DNA from: a virus
Strand: one strand, 5' to 3'
Virus record (IMG/VR): IMGVR_UViG_3300031963_000147
Span: 1 to 62,080 of that record
DNA length: 62,080 nt
Positions within the stretch are counted from its first letter, which is position 1. Every line of letters starts with the position of its first letter. The position numbers were made by a program, and so were the translations under genes. This document shows positions 53,115 to 59,763 of this stretch, piece after piece. The notes beneath the pieces were generated by a model. It made no database searches. It was given only the letters and a program-made list of their open reading frames with translations, and was not told the origin of the DNA.

Positions 53115-53532
53115 ATCCCATAACCCAAGCCACCACCCACAATTTCAAAACCCCTAAAAACAACCCCAAAACAGCACACAACCACAACCCTAAACCCTAA
53201 CCAAAACCCAAAAACCAAAATAATAGTAACCAGGAAGAACGGAGCAGGCCCACCCCCTATCGCCGATTCCCGCATTTTGGAAAACGGATTTTTACGGATG
53301 GGGTGGGTTCGTTCGGTTCATTTTCGTTTTCAGGGTCGATTTTGGCAGGTCGATCATCTGCTGTTTGGAAAGGTGAAGTCAGGATCGAGGCATCGTGTTG
53401 CAAAATGGATGATCGAGGGGCAAATACGTCGTCTGCCTGCGCTGAAGGTGTGTTAATGATCGCTGATGACAGGGTAAAAAACGCACAAATGGGGCAAAAT
53501 AGCGCTGCATCTATCTGTCCTTCAATGCGTTG

Positions 53533-53601
53533 TAGCAATTGCTACCAATTGCTAGCATTTGCTACGTTTGCTAGGATTTGCTACGATTTTCTAGCAATTG
53601 C
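53533..53601 (+). repeat. Seven tandem 10-bp repeats (iteron-like)
   Basis: Seven head-to-tail units with the pattern TASSAWTTGC: TAGCAATTGC, TACCAATTGC, TAGCATTTGC, TACGTTTGC (one base shorter), TAGGATTTGC, TACGATTTTC, TAGCAATTGC. Units start alternately with TAG and TAC. Period 10 places each unit on the same DNA face, as in initiator or regulator binding arrays. Confidence 0.75.
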
Positions 53602-54157
53602 CACAATACACGGCAGCACACCGCCACCGCCACCGGCGAATCAGCCGAAGCAGCCCCCAAACACACCGCTAAACACAGCCAGAATTTCACCACCAAGCCA
53701 CAAAACACAACGCGCTGGTAATCAACCAAAACACACCGCACAACAGCCCCGAATTATTGTATTCCCAGACAAATAAACCCAAAACATAACTGCCTGATCC
53801 TCAGATTCACCTTCCATTTTGCCCCCGACTGAAGACCAAAAAATCATTGGAAACCTAACCACACAACACAACACAACGCTGCAAATTCAGTCAAGAGCCT
53901 GGAATTCAGTACTTTATATGATCGTGAAAATCTCATGCATCTACACAATAAAATGATACTGAAAATCAATGTGTTAGGGGGTGCAATTTTTTGTTATGCG
54001 TGCATAATTCTTTAAAATCTATTCTCGTAAGTGCTTGATTTTATTGGTGTTTATTGTTGCGCGCGGGAATGTATTATAATTTTTTTGGTTGTGTGATAAA
54101 AACGGCTTCGCCGTTGGTGTGTGTGTTGTTGTATGAGTGTTGATAGCCTTTGGTATG

Positions 54158-54213
54158 AATCAAGTTTGGGCGCTTTTTTCCGGCCTATTTCGCATAAATC
54201 AGGTTTGGGCACT
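54158..54213 (+). repeat. Pair of direct repeats AATCARGTTTGGGCRCT
   Basis: Two 17-base copies (54158-54174 and 54197-54213) differ at two positions and start 39 bases apart, just upstream of the promoter of the 54.3-kb gene cluster. They could be operator sites. Confidence 0.55.
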
Positions 54214-54276
54214 ACCTTCTGAATCCCTTGTCAACAGCGGATTTAACAAAATAAATCTACGATATTTAAAAATAAA

Positions 54277-54309
54277 TTTGGAATAAGTATCTAAATCGTT
54301 GTAGTATTG
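54277..54309 (+). promoter_or_regulatory. Candidate Bacteroidota-type promoter
   Basis: A TTTG at 54277-54280 and TAGTATTG at 54302-54309 (one mismatch from TAnnTTTG) are separated by 21 bases, the expected -33/-7 spacing. The first gene starts at 54335. Confidence 0.45.
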
Positions 54310-54334
54310 TCGGCAGATTTCAAACACACAAACT

Positions 54335-54526
54335 ATGTTCAAAACTTCTTCAAACAAAATCGCATCAGCCGCCTTCTGTGTGGCTGTTTTCTGCGTGGCC
54401 TGCTTCGTAGGCATTATGTGCTACGGCATGGCGACAGACGTTCGCATGAATTACCCGATGGGGTATTCCCTCACCGCAGGCGCTTCGCTCCTGTTGGTTG
54501 TTCTGTATTCTATCCGTCCTCGTTAA
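54335..54526 (+). CDS. Small membrane protein with two TM helices (63 aa)
   Basis: MFKTSSNKIASAAFCV opens a first transmembrane helix (about 11-31) and a second is at about 43-60 (YSLTAGASLLLVVLYSIRP). Both termini are short. It is the first gene after the origin-like tract, and its product is likely in the inner membrane. Superinfection exclusion or takeover roles are possible; nothing specific is visible. Confidence 0.7.
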   Translation: MFKTSSNKIASAAFCVAVFCVACFVGIMCYGMATDVRMNYPMGYSLTAGASLLLVVLYSIRPR

Positions 54527-54544
54527 CTCTCTAAATCAAGCACA

Positions 54545-55000
54545 ATGAACACACAAGGACAGCAAATCTTTTTCGTCACCATCTTCAATGAGGACGGCAC
54601 ACAGAACACTGTGACATGCACTAGGAATGAATTCGCTAAAGTTGCATGGGACAACACGCTGTGCGAGCGCCGCTACACTGTGAGCAATGGCAATGAGCAG
54701 GATAATTACCCTCAATCAATCATGGAACGCATAGTGAACGACGGCTGCGTAGATGCTGCTACCATGAATTTCGGATGCGACGCTATTGCCGACCTGTATA
54801 GCATGATCGAGACTATTGGCATGGGATTCCACCCCGACACACCATTCGCCGACTATGTTACATACACCGGAAATCCTACCTTCACTACTGAAGAAGTTGA
54901 GAGGCTGAGCGCCATGCTTCAGGGCTGCTTCGATGAATTAGGCGACGATGTTTACAGCATCTGTATTAGCCTGAACGATCTAATCAACGCGGCAGAATAA
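54545..55000 (+). CDS. Hypothetical protein (151 aa)
   Basis: An acidic 151-residue protein with a beta-rich start (QQIFFVTIFNEDGTQNTVTC) and a helical C-terminal half. Cys residues are scattered, not in a zinc pattern. No family recognised. The CACAATG start context resembles other genes in this cluster. Confidence 0.6.
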   Translation: MNTQGQQIFFVTIFNEDGTQNTVTCTRNEFAKVAWDNTLCERRYTVSNGNEQDNYPQSIMERIVNDGCVDAATMNFGCDAIADLYSMIETIGMGFHPDTPFADYVTYTGNPTFTTEEVERLSAMLQGCFDELGDDVYSICISLNDLINAAE

Positions 55001-55019
55001 TCCCCTAAACCACGTACTA

Positions 55020-55340
55020 ATGAGCAGAATCGACCAATTCGAAGATATGTTAGAGACATGGGTTTCTAACCACGCAGCCGACATGCTTGGCTGTGAGATC
55101 CTCAAATCAACGCTTCCTGAGACCAATCCTGAGCAGACCGATGATATGGCGCTTACAATAGTTTCGGTGACTGTTCCTGAATCAGAGATCAATCGCATTA
55201 ACGACGCAATGGACGCTGATTATAACGGGTTTTGCGCCTTGTTCATTGAGGCGGAAGAGTTTCATTTTATGTGGGAAAAGTCGGTTTTAATAGATACTGA
55301 ATCCTGCACTATCACATTCGACGTTCAATATTTCATCTAA
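55020..55340 (+). CDS. Acidic hypothetical protein (106 aa)
   Basis: The protein is acidic, with a helical N-terminus (DQFEDMLETWVSNHAADMLG) and a beta-rich end. It has no recognisable motif. It starts 20 bases after the previous stop and is probably co-transcribed. Function unknown. Confidence 0.6.
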   Translation: MSRIDQFEDMLETWVSNHAADMLGCEILKSTLPETNPEQTDDMALTIVSVTVPESEINRINDAMDADYNGFCALFIEAEEFHFMWEKSVLIDTESCTITFDVQYFI

Positions 55341-55353
55341 CACACAACACAAC

Positions 55354-55632
55354 ATGTACACACAAGCACAATTTTTTCTCGGTGAATCAGCCATTTATCA
55401 GGGCATTCACAACAGCACGCAGTCATGGAATGGCTTTGCTTGCCCCGCATTCGATCTGCCTACCGTTAAGCAGATGATGAGAGACGGGTATATTCAGGGC
55501 ATTGAAACAGCAATGGTTGATGGCGTTGAGCGCGTCTACTTCGAATCGGTTGAGACCTGCCCCATACAGCACGAAGGAGTGAATTATTACCATATCGGAT
55601 TCGACGAATTGACATGGGAAATTGAAGAATAG
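55354..55632 (+). CDS. Hypothetical protein (92 aa)
   Basis: A mixed alpha/beta protein with ESAIYQGIHNSTQSWNGFAC near the N-terminus and an acidic C-terminus. No family recognised. It precedes the first of three related RNA hairpins. Confidence 0.6.
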   Translation: MYTQAQFFLGESAIYQGIHNSTQSWNGFACPAFDLPTVKQMMRDGYIQGIETAMVDGVERVYFESVETCPIQHEGVNYYHIGFDELTWEIEE

Positions 55633-55649
55633 CGCCTCCCACATTCAGG

Positions 55650-55695
55650 CCGCCGCCCCGCGTTTAACTGTGACAAGTTGCGCGGGGATTGGCGG
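55650..55695 (+). ncRNA. Structured leader hairpin, copy A
   Basis: Outer stem CCGCC/GGCGG, a one-base 5' bulge against ATT on the 3' side, inner stem CCCCGCG/CGCGGGG, and an apical AACT/AGTT stem. It ends 15 bases before the ATG of the DUF3560-like gene. Confidence 0.7.
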
Positions 55696-55710
55696 TTAAA
55701 AACACACACA

Positions 55711-56763
55711 ATGAATACTACTATTAATCAAGAAAAAGGCTTTGAAAACGCCTATTACATTCTCAATTCCGACAACAAGGTAGAGCTGCATTTGAGTGGG
55801 TTAGAATCCTACCGCTCTTTATCTGAAACAGCCAAGACAGCCGTAAAACGAGCGTTTGTATGGGGTAGACAGCGCGGCGCTTGGGTGTCACGCTCAAAAG
55901 ACAGTGGAATACCGTATTCAATGAAGCACTACGGAATTCCTTTCCACGGAGAGCAAGAGCGCACAACCTACGAGGATGCGCGTGAGCGCAGAATAGAGAA
56001 GGCTGAACATAAGGCTGAACGCCACGAAGAATGGGCGGCGGCACGCGAAAGAAACGCCGTAAGCCTTCAGTCTGAATTCAACAAACTGCGTAAAGACTGG
56101 GCGTGGCTTACACAGCCAAACGTAAACACTTCGGGCGGCCGATCATTCACCAATAGTCGCAATAGCGTTATAGCAAGATACGACAAAGGCTTTGAGGAAA
56201 TGAAAGCCGCACAAAGACATGAAGAAAGAGCCGCTCACTTTCTTAAAATCGCATCTGAATCAGAACTGAAGTCGGAGAGTTATCTTATAAATCGGGTCAA
56301 AGAGAATGAGAAAAACGTGCGTGAATTTGCTCGGTTTACCGAAAACTATTCGGACAGACTGGAAACTATTGACGAGCAAAGCGACGATTGGAAGATTTGG
56401 TTAAAGGCTCGGATGAATTTTTACCAAACATGTTTTGAAAAACTAGAGTTCTTCATTTCTGCTTTGCGCGAATTGACGGCGCAGAAAAAAGAGGCGGGAG
56501 TTATGTGTGCGGAAGATATTCAGGAAAAGGTAGCAGGAAACGTAAAAGGAGATGTTAAGAAGTACCTGAAGGAAAAATACGGGGTGGACTTGGTTTCTTT
56601 TTCAAAAGCCTTTGGAGTAGGCGTAAATACATACTACTACATCAAGACGAAACAGCCGCTTCCGCTGGAATACCATTCGGGATGGGCTTCTGACTGCTCC
56701 GCGCAGATACGTCTTGCAAAAATTATAGCTGACATGGACGCGTTCAATCAGCAAAAAGCGTAA
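55711..56763 (+). CDS. DUF3560-like protein (350 aa)
   Basis: The N-terminal half has LHLSGLESYRSLSETAKTAV, FVWGRQRGAWVSRSKD and GIPYSMKHYGIPFHGEQER, the pattern of DUF3560 proteins on plasmids and phages, followed by a long coiled coil of Glu/Arg-rich helices (RERRIEKAEHKAERHEEWAA). The last ~80 residues may be a helical DNA-binding region (DLVSFSKAFGVGVNTYYYIK). The function of DUF3560 is unknown. The ATG at 55711 is used, right after RNA copy A; the longer frame runs through that RNA. Confidence 0.78.
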   Translation: MNTTINQEKGFENAYYILNSDNKVELHLSGLESYRSLSETAKTAVKRAFVWGRQRGAWVSRSKDSGIPYSMKHYGIPFHGEQERTTYEDARERRIEKAEHKAERHEEWAAARERNAVSLQSEFNKLRKDWAWLTQPNVNTSGGRSFTNSRNSVIARYDKGFEEMKAAQRHEERAAHFLKIASESELKSESYLINRVKENEKNVREFARFTENYSDRLETIDEQSDDWKIWLKARMNFYQTCFEKLEFFISALRELTAQKKEAGVMCAEDIQEKVAGNVKGDVKKYLKEKYGVDLVSFSKAFGVGVNTYYYIKTKQPLPLEYHSGWASDCSAQIRLAKIIADMDAFNQQKA

Positions 56764-56778
56764 TACGTTTGATTAAGG

Positions 56779-56824
56779 CCGCCGCCCCGCTGTTAGGTTG
56801 AAACCTGAAGCGGGGATTTGGCGG
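56779..56824 (+). ncRNA. Structured leader hairpin, copy B
   Basis: Outer CCGCC/GGCGG, one-base bulge against ATTT, inner CCCCGC/GCGGGG, and an apical AGGT/ACCT stem. The apical sequence differs from copy A but pairing is kept. It ends 26 bases before the ATG at 56851. Confidence 0.7.
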
Positions 56825-56850
56825 CAGAAACAAACAAATACACAAACACA

Positions 56851-57489
56851 ATGGCAACAAAAACACACCGCATGAGCATCGACGACTTGGCAGATGCTTA
56901 TCACCTCCAGTTAATCCACGCAGCAACCGAAAAAACCGTTCGCGGGTTCGGGCTTCCCTCCATGAATTCACCGAAGCATGTCATCGGCTTCAAGTCCTAC
57001 GAGCAGGCCGTGCAGTTTGTGAAGGAATGGGGCGGCGTCATATCGCTCTATGAACGCAGAGACGGAGCCAGCATGTACACGAACAGAGGGGAGCAGAACC
57101 GCGCACTGACGTATGAAGATTACCTTCAGGACGCTGGCGACAATTACCGCGTGTACGCGAATACCGCAGAAGACATTCAGGCGCGGAAAGAACATCTTCT
57201 CATATTGCTTGAAGAAGAAGACTTCGCGGGCGTATCAGATTACATTCTGCAGGCTGAAGAACTTGTGCGTGCCGCTGAAAATCTTCCTGACGAGGACTTC
57301 GTTTGCATCGCCAAGTATTCGCCGAGTAAATCAGATGCCGGAAACAATTTGTTTCCATGGGTATTTCATGTCTACATGCCACACGAGACAATGACCTACA
57401 AAGAAGACGTTACCACATACTATGTAGGCGTTGATCTTACCGACGTAGAGTTTGATGAATTCGGCGAAGAAGAGGAGGCAGAAGTATGA
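56851..57489 (+). CDS. Acidic hypothetical protein (212 aa)
   Basis: The 212-residue product has a helical middle (ARKEHLLILLEEEDFAGVSD) and an Asp/Glu-rich end (DEFGEEEEAEV). An ATG at 56851 following the CACAAACACA stretch is preferred to an upstream TTG inside RNA copy B. No family recognised; DNA mimicry is conceivable from the acidity but not demonstrated. Confidence 0.62.
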   Translation: MATKTHRMSIDDLADAYHLQLIHAATEKTVRGFGLPSMNSPKHVIGFKSYEQAVQFVKEWGGVISLYERRDGASMYTNRGEQNRALTYEDYLQDAGDNYRVYANTAEDIQARKEHLLILLEEEDFAGVSDYILQAEELVRAAENLPDEDFVCIAKYSPSKSDAGNNLFPWVFHVYMPHETMTYKEDVTTYYVGVDLTDVEFDEFGEEEEAEV

Positions 57490-57558
57490 CCAAAACAATC
57501 GACTGTTCAAACCCTAACCATTCAATAGTTTCAATAACCGTTTATCTCAATTAATCCG

Positions 57559-57702
57559 ATGAAAAAGAAACCCATATCATTCCTGCCCGAATCAGATCCG
57601 CGCAACAATACCATTGCGATGATCGAGGGCATAATGTTCCTTGCAATGGTGGCCGGAGCTGCCATTGCCCTGATCGGTTGCCTTATCTGGCAGCCATCGT
57701 AA
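57559..57702 (+). CDS. Very small membrane protein (47 aa)
   Basis: MKKKPISFLPESDPRNN is followed by one strong transmembrane helix (about 25-45, FLAMVAGAAIALIGCLIW). It sits between the acidic protein and RNA copy C. The start context and uninterrupted hydrophobic helix support it as real. Function unknown. Confidence 0.5.
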   Translation: MKKKPISFLPESDPRNNTIAMIEGIMFLAMVAGAAIALIGCLIWQPS

Positions 57703-57723
57703 GACTGTTTGTGTGTTAATCTG

Positions 57724-57766
57724 CACCGCCCCGCTGCCTGGCTGATACCAAGCGCGGGGATTGGTG
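57724..57766 (+). ncRNA. Structured hairpin, copy C
   Basis: Outer stem CACC/GGTG replaces CCGCC/GGCGG of copies A and B with pairing kept. The bulge is again one base against ATT; the inner stem CCCCGC/GCGGGG is identical, and the apical part is TGG/CCA. The next gene start is about 195 bases away. Confidence 0.65.
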
Positions 57767-57786
57767 TATAGAGACGACGGTATAAA

Positions 57787-57916
57787 TCAATGAATTAACC
57801 CTAATTAGCCGTTATCCTATAAATTAGCCGGATAGCTCATGAAGCAGGGAAAGCCTAGCATAACCACATCCGTATGAACGGACATTAAGTTATGGAAGGC
57901 AGCCGTAATTCATTGA
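57787..57916 (+). other. Candidate structured element closed by an 11-bp stem
   Basis: TCAATGAATTA (57787-57797) pairs perfectly with TAATTCATTGA (57906-57916). Inside, TCCGT-ATGA-ACGGA and TATCC/GGATA can form further hairpins, and AATTAGCCG occurs twice. The 258-bp gap 57703-57960 has no gene. It may be an untranslated leader or ncRNA for the downstream cluster. Confidence 0.45.
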
Positions 57917-57960
57917 ATAACCGTAAATTGTGCCTATAAACCTCAATAAATTAACAGAAA

Positions 57961-58242
57961 ATGGAAACATCGCTGACTTTCACTGCTCGAAAAAAGCATT
58001 CGATGGTAGTTTATGAAGGAGAAATTGAATTTGACAAGGTATATTCCTACGAACTGGAAGCGAAGGTATCTTTAGACGGTCAACTAGCCGAAGCTAGTTT
58101 ATACGTCCGGAATGTGTGGGAAAAAGGCAGCGATCCGGAAGAGGATTCGGTAGGGGATGCTGTTTTCAAAATTGAGGAGGCAATAAAACGTGCGTTTATC
58201 AAGGCAAGAGTTAAAGAAGCAACACAAGCCGCGCAGCCATGA
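57961..58242 (+). CDS. Hypothetical protein (93 aa)
   Basis: A beta-rich start (YEGEIEFDKVYSYELEAKVS) and a helical Lys/Arg C-terminus (FKIEEAIKRAFIKARVKEAT). No family recognised. The stop overlaps the next start by ATGA, and it leads a tight cluster of small genes. Confidence 0.6.
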   Translation: METSLTFTARKKHSMVVYEGEIEFDKVYSYELEAKVSLDGQLAEASLYVRNVWEKGSDPEEDSVGDAVFKIEEAIKRAFIKARVKEATQAAQP

Positions 58243-58484
58243 GCCTGAATCATCTCTTTTGGAAACCTGAATGTCCGATATGCGGCGAAGAGTATTCGGG
58301 CGATCATTGTCCAGGATGTTACGTCCGGTGCGAAGGATGCTTGAATTACTTCAACCGCGAAGACCTGCACCCGAACATTCAGACGGCAACTTACTTTTTA
58401 AAATTCTGCTGCGATAGATGCCTGAGAGAAGAGATAGAAGAATTAAATAACCCAAACTGCGAATACAATGAAAGCAACCAATGA
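58239..58484 (+). CDS. Zinc-ribbon-type protein (81 aa)
   Basis: Three to four Cys pairs are visible: PECPICGEEY, HCPGC, RCEGC and FCCDRC. This looks like tandem zinc ribbons. Coupled by ATGA to the gene before. Likely binds nucleic acid or protein; no family named. Confidence 0.7.
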   Translation: MSLNHLFWKPECPICGEEYSGDHCPGCYVRCEGCLNYFNREDLHPNIQTATYFLKFCCDRCLREEIEELNNPNCEYNESNQ

Positions 58485-58671
58485 GTTCAGAAAGTTTGCC
58501 ACAGATGAGCAAATTTTAGAATGTCTCATTTTATTTGAGACTCGTAAAATGGACGCGGCTAAACTATTGTCTGCATACGTCGCGCCTAAGTGGGGAATAA
58601 CCACACTAGAAGCCGTTGCCTTTCTTAAGAAAATGGCAGAAGAATTAAATCAACCAACATCAATAATTTAA
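58468..58671 (+). CDS. Small helical hypothetical protein (67 aa)
   Basis: A helical 67-residue protein with no motif, overlapping the preceding gene by 17 bases. Its 3' end lies in a 25-base sequence that is repeated after the next gene. Confidence 0.55.
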   Translation: MKATNEFRKFATDEQILECLILFETRKMDAAKLLSAYVAPKWGITTLEAVAFLKKMAEELNQPTSII

Positions 58672-58678
58672 GACAATG
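58654..58678 (+). repeat. 25-bp direct repeat at a gene junction, copy 1
   Basis: It runs from CCAACATC through AATTTAAG to the ATG of the next gene, and is identical to 58852-58876. The two copies cover stop codons in different frames. Confidence 0.7.
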
Positions 58679-58864
58679 AGCCATACGATTGAAGTAAAAC
58701 ATATTAATAAAGATAGAATCAGTATTCTTGGAAAAGAATATTGCTCAGAAGAATATTTGATAGAAATGATGCGAAGGGAATACTTAAGAGGCAGAGAAGA
58801 AGGAAGTCGTATTCATATTGCTCAAATACAATCTTGCTCAAATTGTGCAACCCAACATCAATAA
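58676..58864 (+). CDS. Small hypothetical protein (62 aa)
   Basis: A short basic protein (MMRREYLRGREEGSRIHI) ending with CSNCATQHQ. Its start and end both lie in copies of the same 25-base junction repeat, as if the gene had been inserted as a module. No family recognised. Confidence 0.55.
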   Translation: MSHTIEVKHINKDRISILGKEYCSEEYLIEMMRREYLRGREEGSRIHIAQIQSCSNCATQHQ

Positions 58865-58876
58865 TTTAAGACAATG
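58852..58876 (+). repeat. 25-bp direct repeat at a gene junction, copy 2
   Basis: Identical to 58654-58678, ending in the ATG at 58874. Confidence 0.7.
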
Positions 58877-59134
58877 GAAATTCAATTTAACCCGAAAGAA
58901 GACAGTGGTAGCTTTAATTGGGAAACAGATTATTATCATCCCGATAACGCATTCACTATGCGGGATTTTTTAGACAACCATTTGCCGCCTGATTTTGAAG
59001 TGATACTAGATGATGGAAGTTATGCAGAAGTACAACATCACGCCACGGATGCTATTTTCTGTATTGCCGCAAAAGGCAACGGAGATTGTTTTCATCACGT
59101 AGTTGAGTGGCACATAATTTCACGTAACCATTAA
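58874..59134 (+). CDS. Hypothetical protein (86 aa)
   Basis: An acidic protein with the segment FTMRDFLDNHLPPDFEVILD and a His-containing end. No family recognised. It starts at the ATG of the repeated junction. Confidence 0.58.
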   Translation: MEIQFNPKEDSGSFNWETDYYHPDNAFTMRDFLDNHLPPDFEVILDDGSYAEVQHHATDAIFCIAAKGNGDCFHHVVEWHIISRNH

Positions 59135-59157
59135 TCCAACCTCAATACTGAAATAAG

Positions 59158-59523
59158 ATGGAAGAAAAAAACACACTATACTGTGGCCTAGTTACTGAGA
59201 ACGAGATTTTATTGGCGGCTCAGAACGACAAGGATAAACAAACAAAATACGACAACGCATACGATAGAAAAAAAGGATTTATAGAGGGTGCTAAATGGGC
59301 TATTCGCCATATAAGAGAAGACGATAAACAACGCGTTAAATTGTACCGTGTAGAATTTGAAGGTTTATATCCAGCTGGAAACTGTCTTGTGCTTTTAGCA
59401 TATTCGCAACAAGAAGCTGAAATAATTGCAGGAAAAACGATAAGGCACACTAGTGAATTTGTGGTAAACGAAATCGCTATGAACGAGCCTAAGATTATCG
59501 AATATCTGTCAGGAGATTATTAA
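59158..59523 (+). CDS. Hypothetical protein (121 aa)
   Basis: A mixed protein with a helical KKGFIEGAKWAIRHIREDDK region and a C-terminal helix. No motif recognised. Function unknown. Confidence 0.58.
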   Translation: MEEKNTLYCGLVTENEILLAAQNDKDKQTKYDNAYDRKKGFIEGAKWAIRHIREDDKQRVKLYRVEFEGLYPAGNCLVLLAYSQQEAEIIAGKTIRHTSEFVVNEIAMNEPKIIEYLSGDY

Positions 59524-59556
59524 GTCTTCCATACATCTGCCAAAACCAATACAGCT

Positions 59557-59763
59557 ATGAACAATCCGCACTTAATGATTATGCCGGAGGAAGACACAGA
59601 ACTACTGTGTAGCGTCCTGTTTCAACGATTTACCGAAGTAATGGCCGCGAACAAAGCGCCAGACGCGGTAATTAATAAAGACTTGGAGGACAAACTCCGC
59701 AGCCTGTACTACCGCATGGTAGATCACCGTCGCAAACTCAATAAAATCAATAATAAGCTATGA
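59557..59763 (+). CDS. Small helical protein (68 aa)
   Basis: A helical, basic-ended protein (DKLRSLYYRMVDHRRKLNKI). It overlaps the ATPase gene by ATGA, so they are translated together, perhaps as partner subunits. No family recognised. Confidence 0.6.
   Translation: MNNPHLMIMPEEDTELLCSVLFQRFTEVMAANKAPDAVINKDLEDKLRSLYYRMVDHRRKLNKINNKL

Larger units (their letters stand above)
53115..54334. other. 1.2-kb non-coding tract, candidate origin/regulatory region
   Basis: No convincing coding frame is present; the ORFs here start with GTG/TTG, overlap each other on opposite strands and have no coherent protein features. Instead the tract has an A+C-rich start with CCCTAAACCCTAACC, two 8-9-bp inverted repeats (CCCACCCC/GGGGTGGG at 53249/53300; TCGATCATC/GATGATCGA at 53350/53408), a 10-bp tandem array (53533-53601), a GC hairpin (AACGGC-TTC-GCCGTT, 54101-54115), a pair of 17-bp repeats and an AT-rich end with a promoter. 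These are marks of a replication origin or control region. Confidence 0.5.

Noticed and set aside
53185-53205. Telomere-type CCCTAAACCCTAACC taken as a linear-end signal
   Set aside because: Only two partial repeats in an A+C-rich run; no terminal structure is implied.
53303-53776. 157-residue plus-strand ORF in the origin-like tract
   Set aside because: It starts with GTG, runs through the 10-bp repeat array, has low-complexity translation (PPPPPANQPKQPP) and overlaps an opposite-strand ORF (53257-53538). No sign of real coding.
57830-57900. tRNA-like start GCCGGATAGCTCA
   Set aside because: The first 13 bases recall a tRNA, but there is no anticodon arm of proper size and no GGTTCGAATCC-type T arm.
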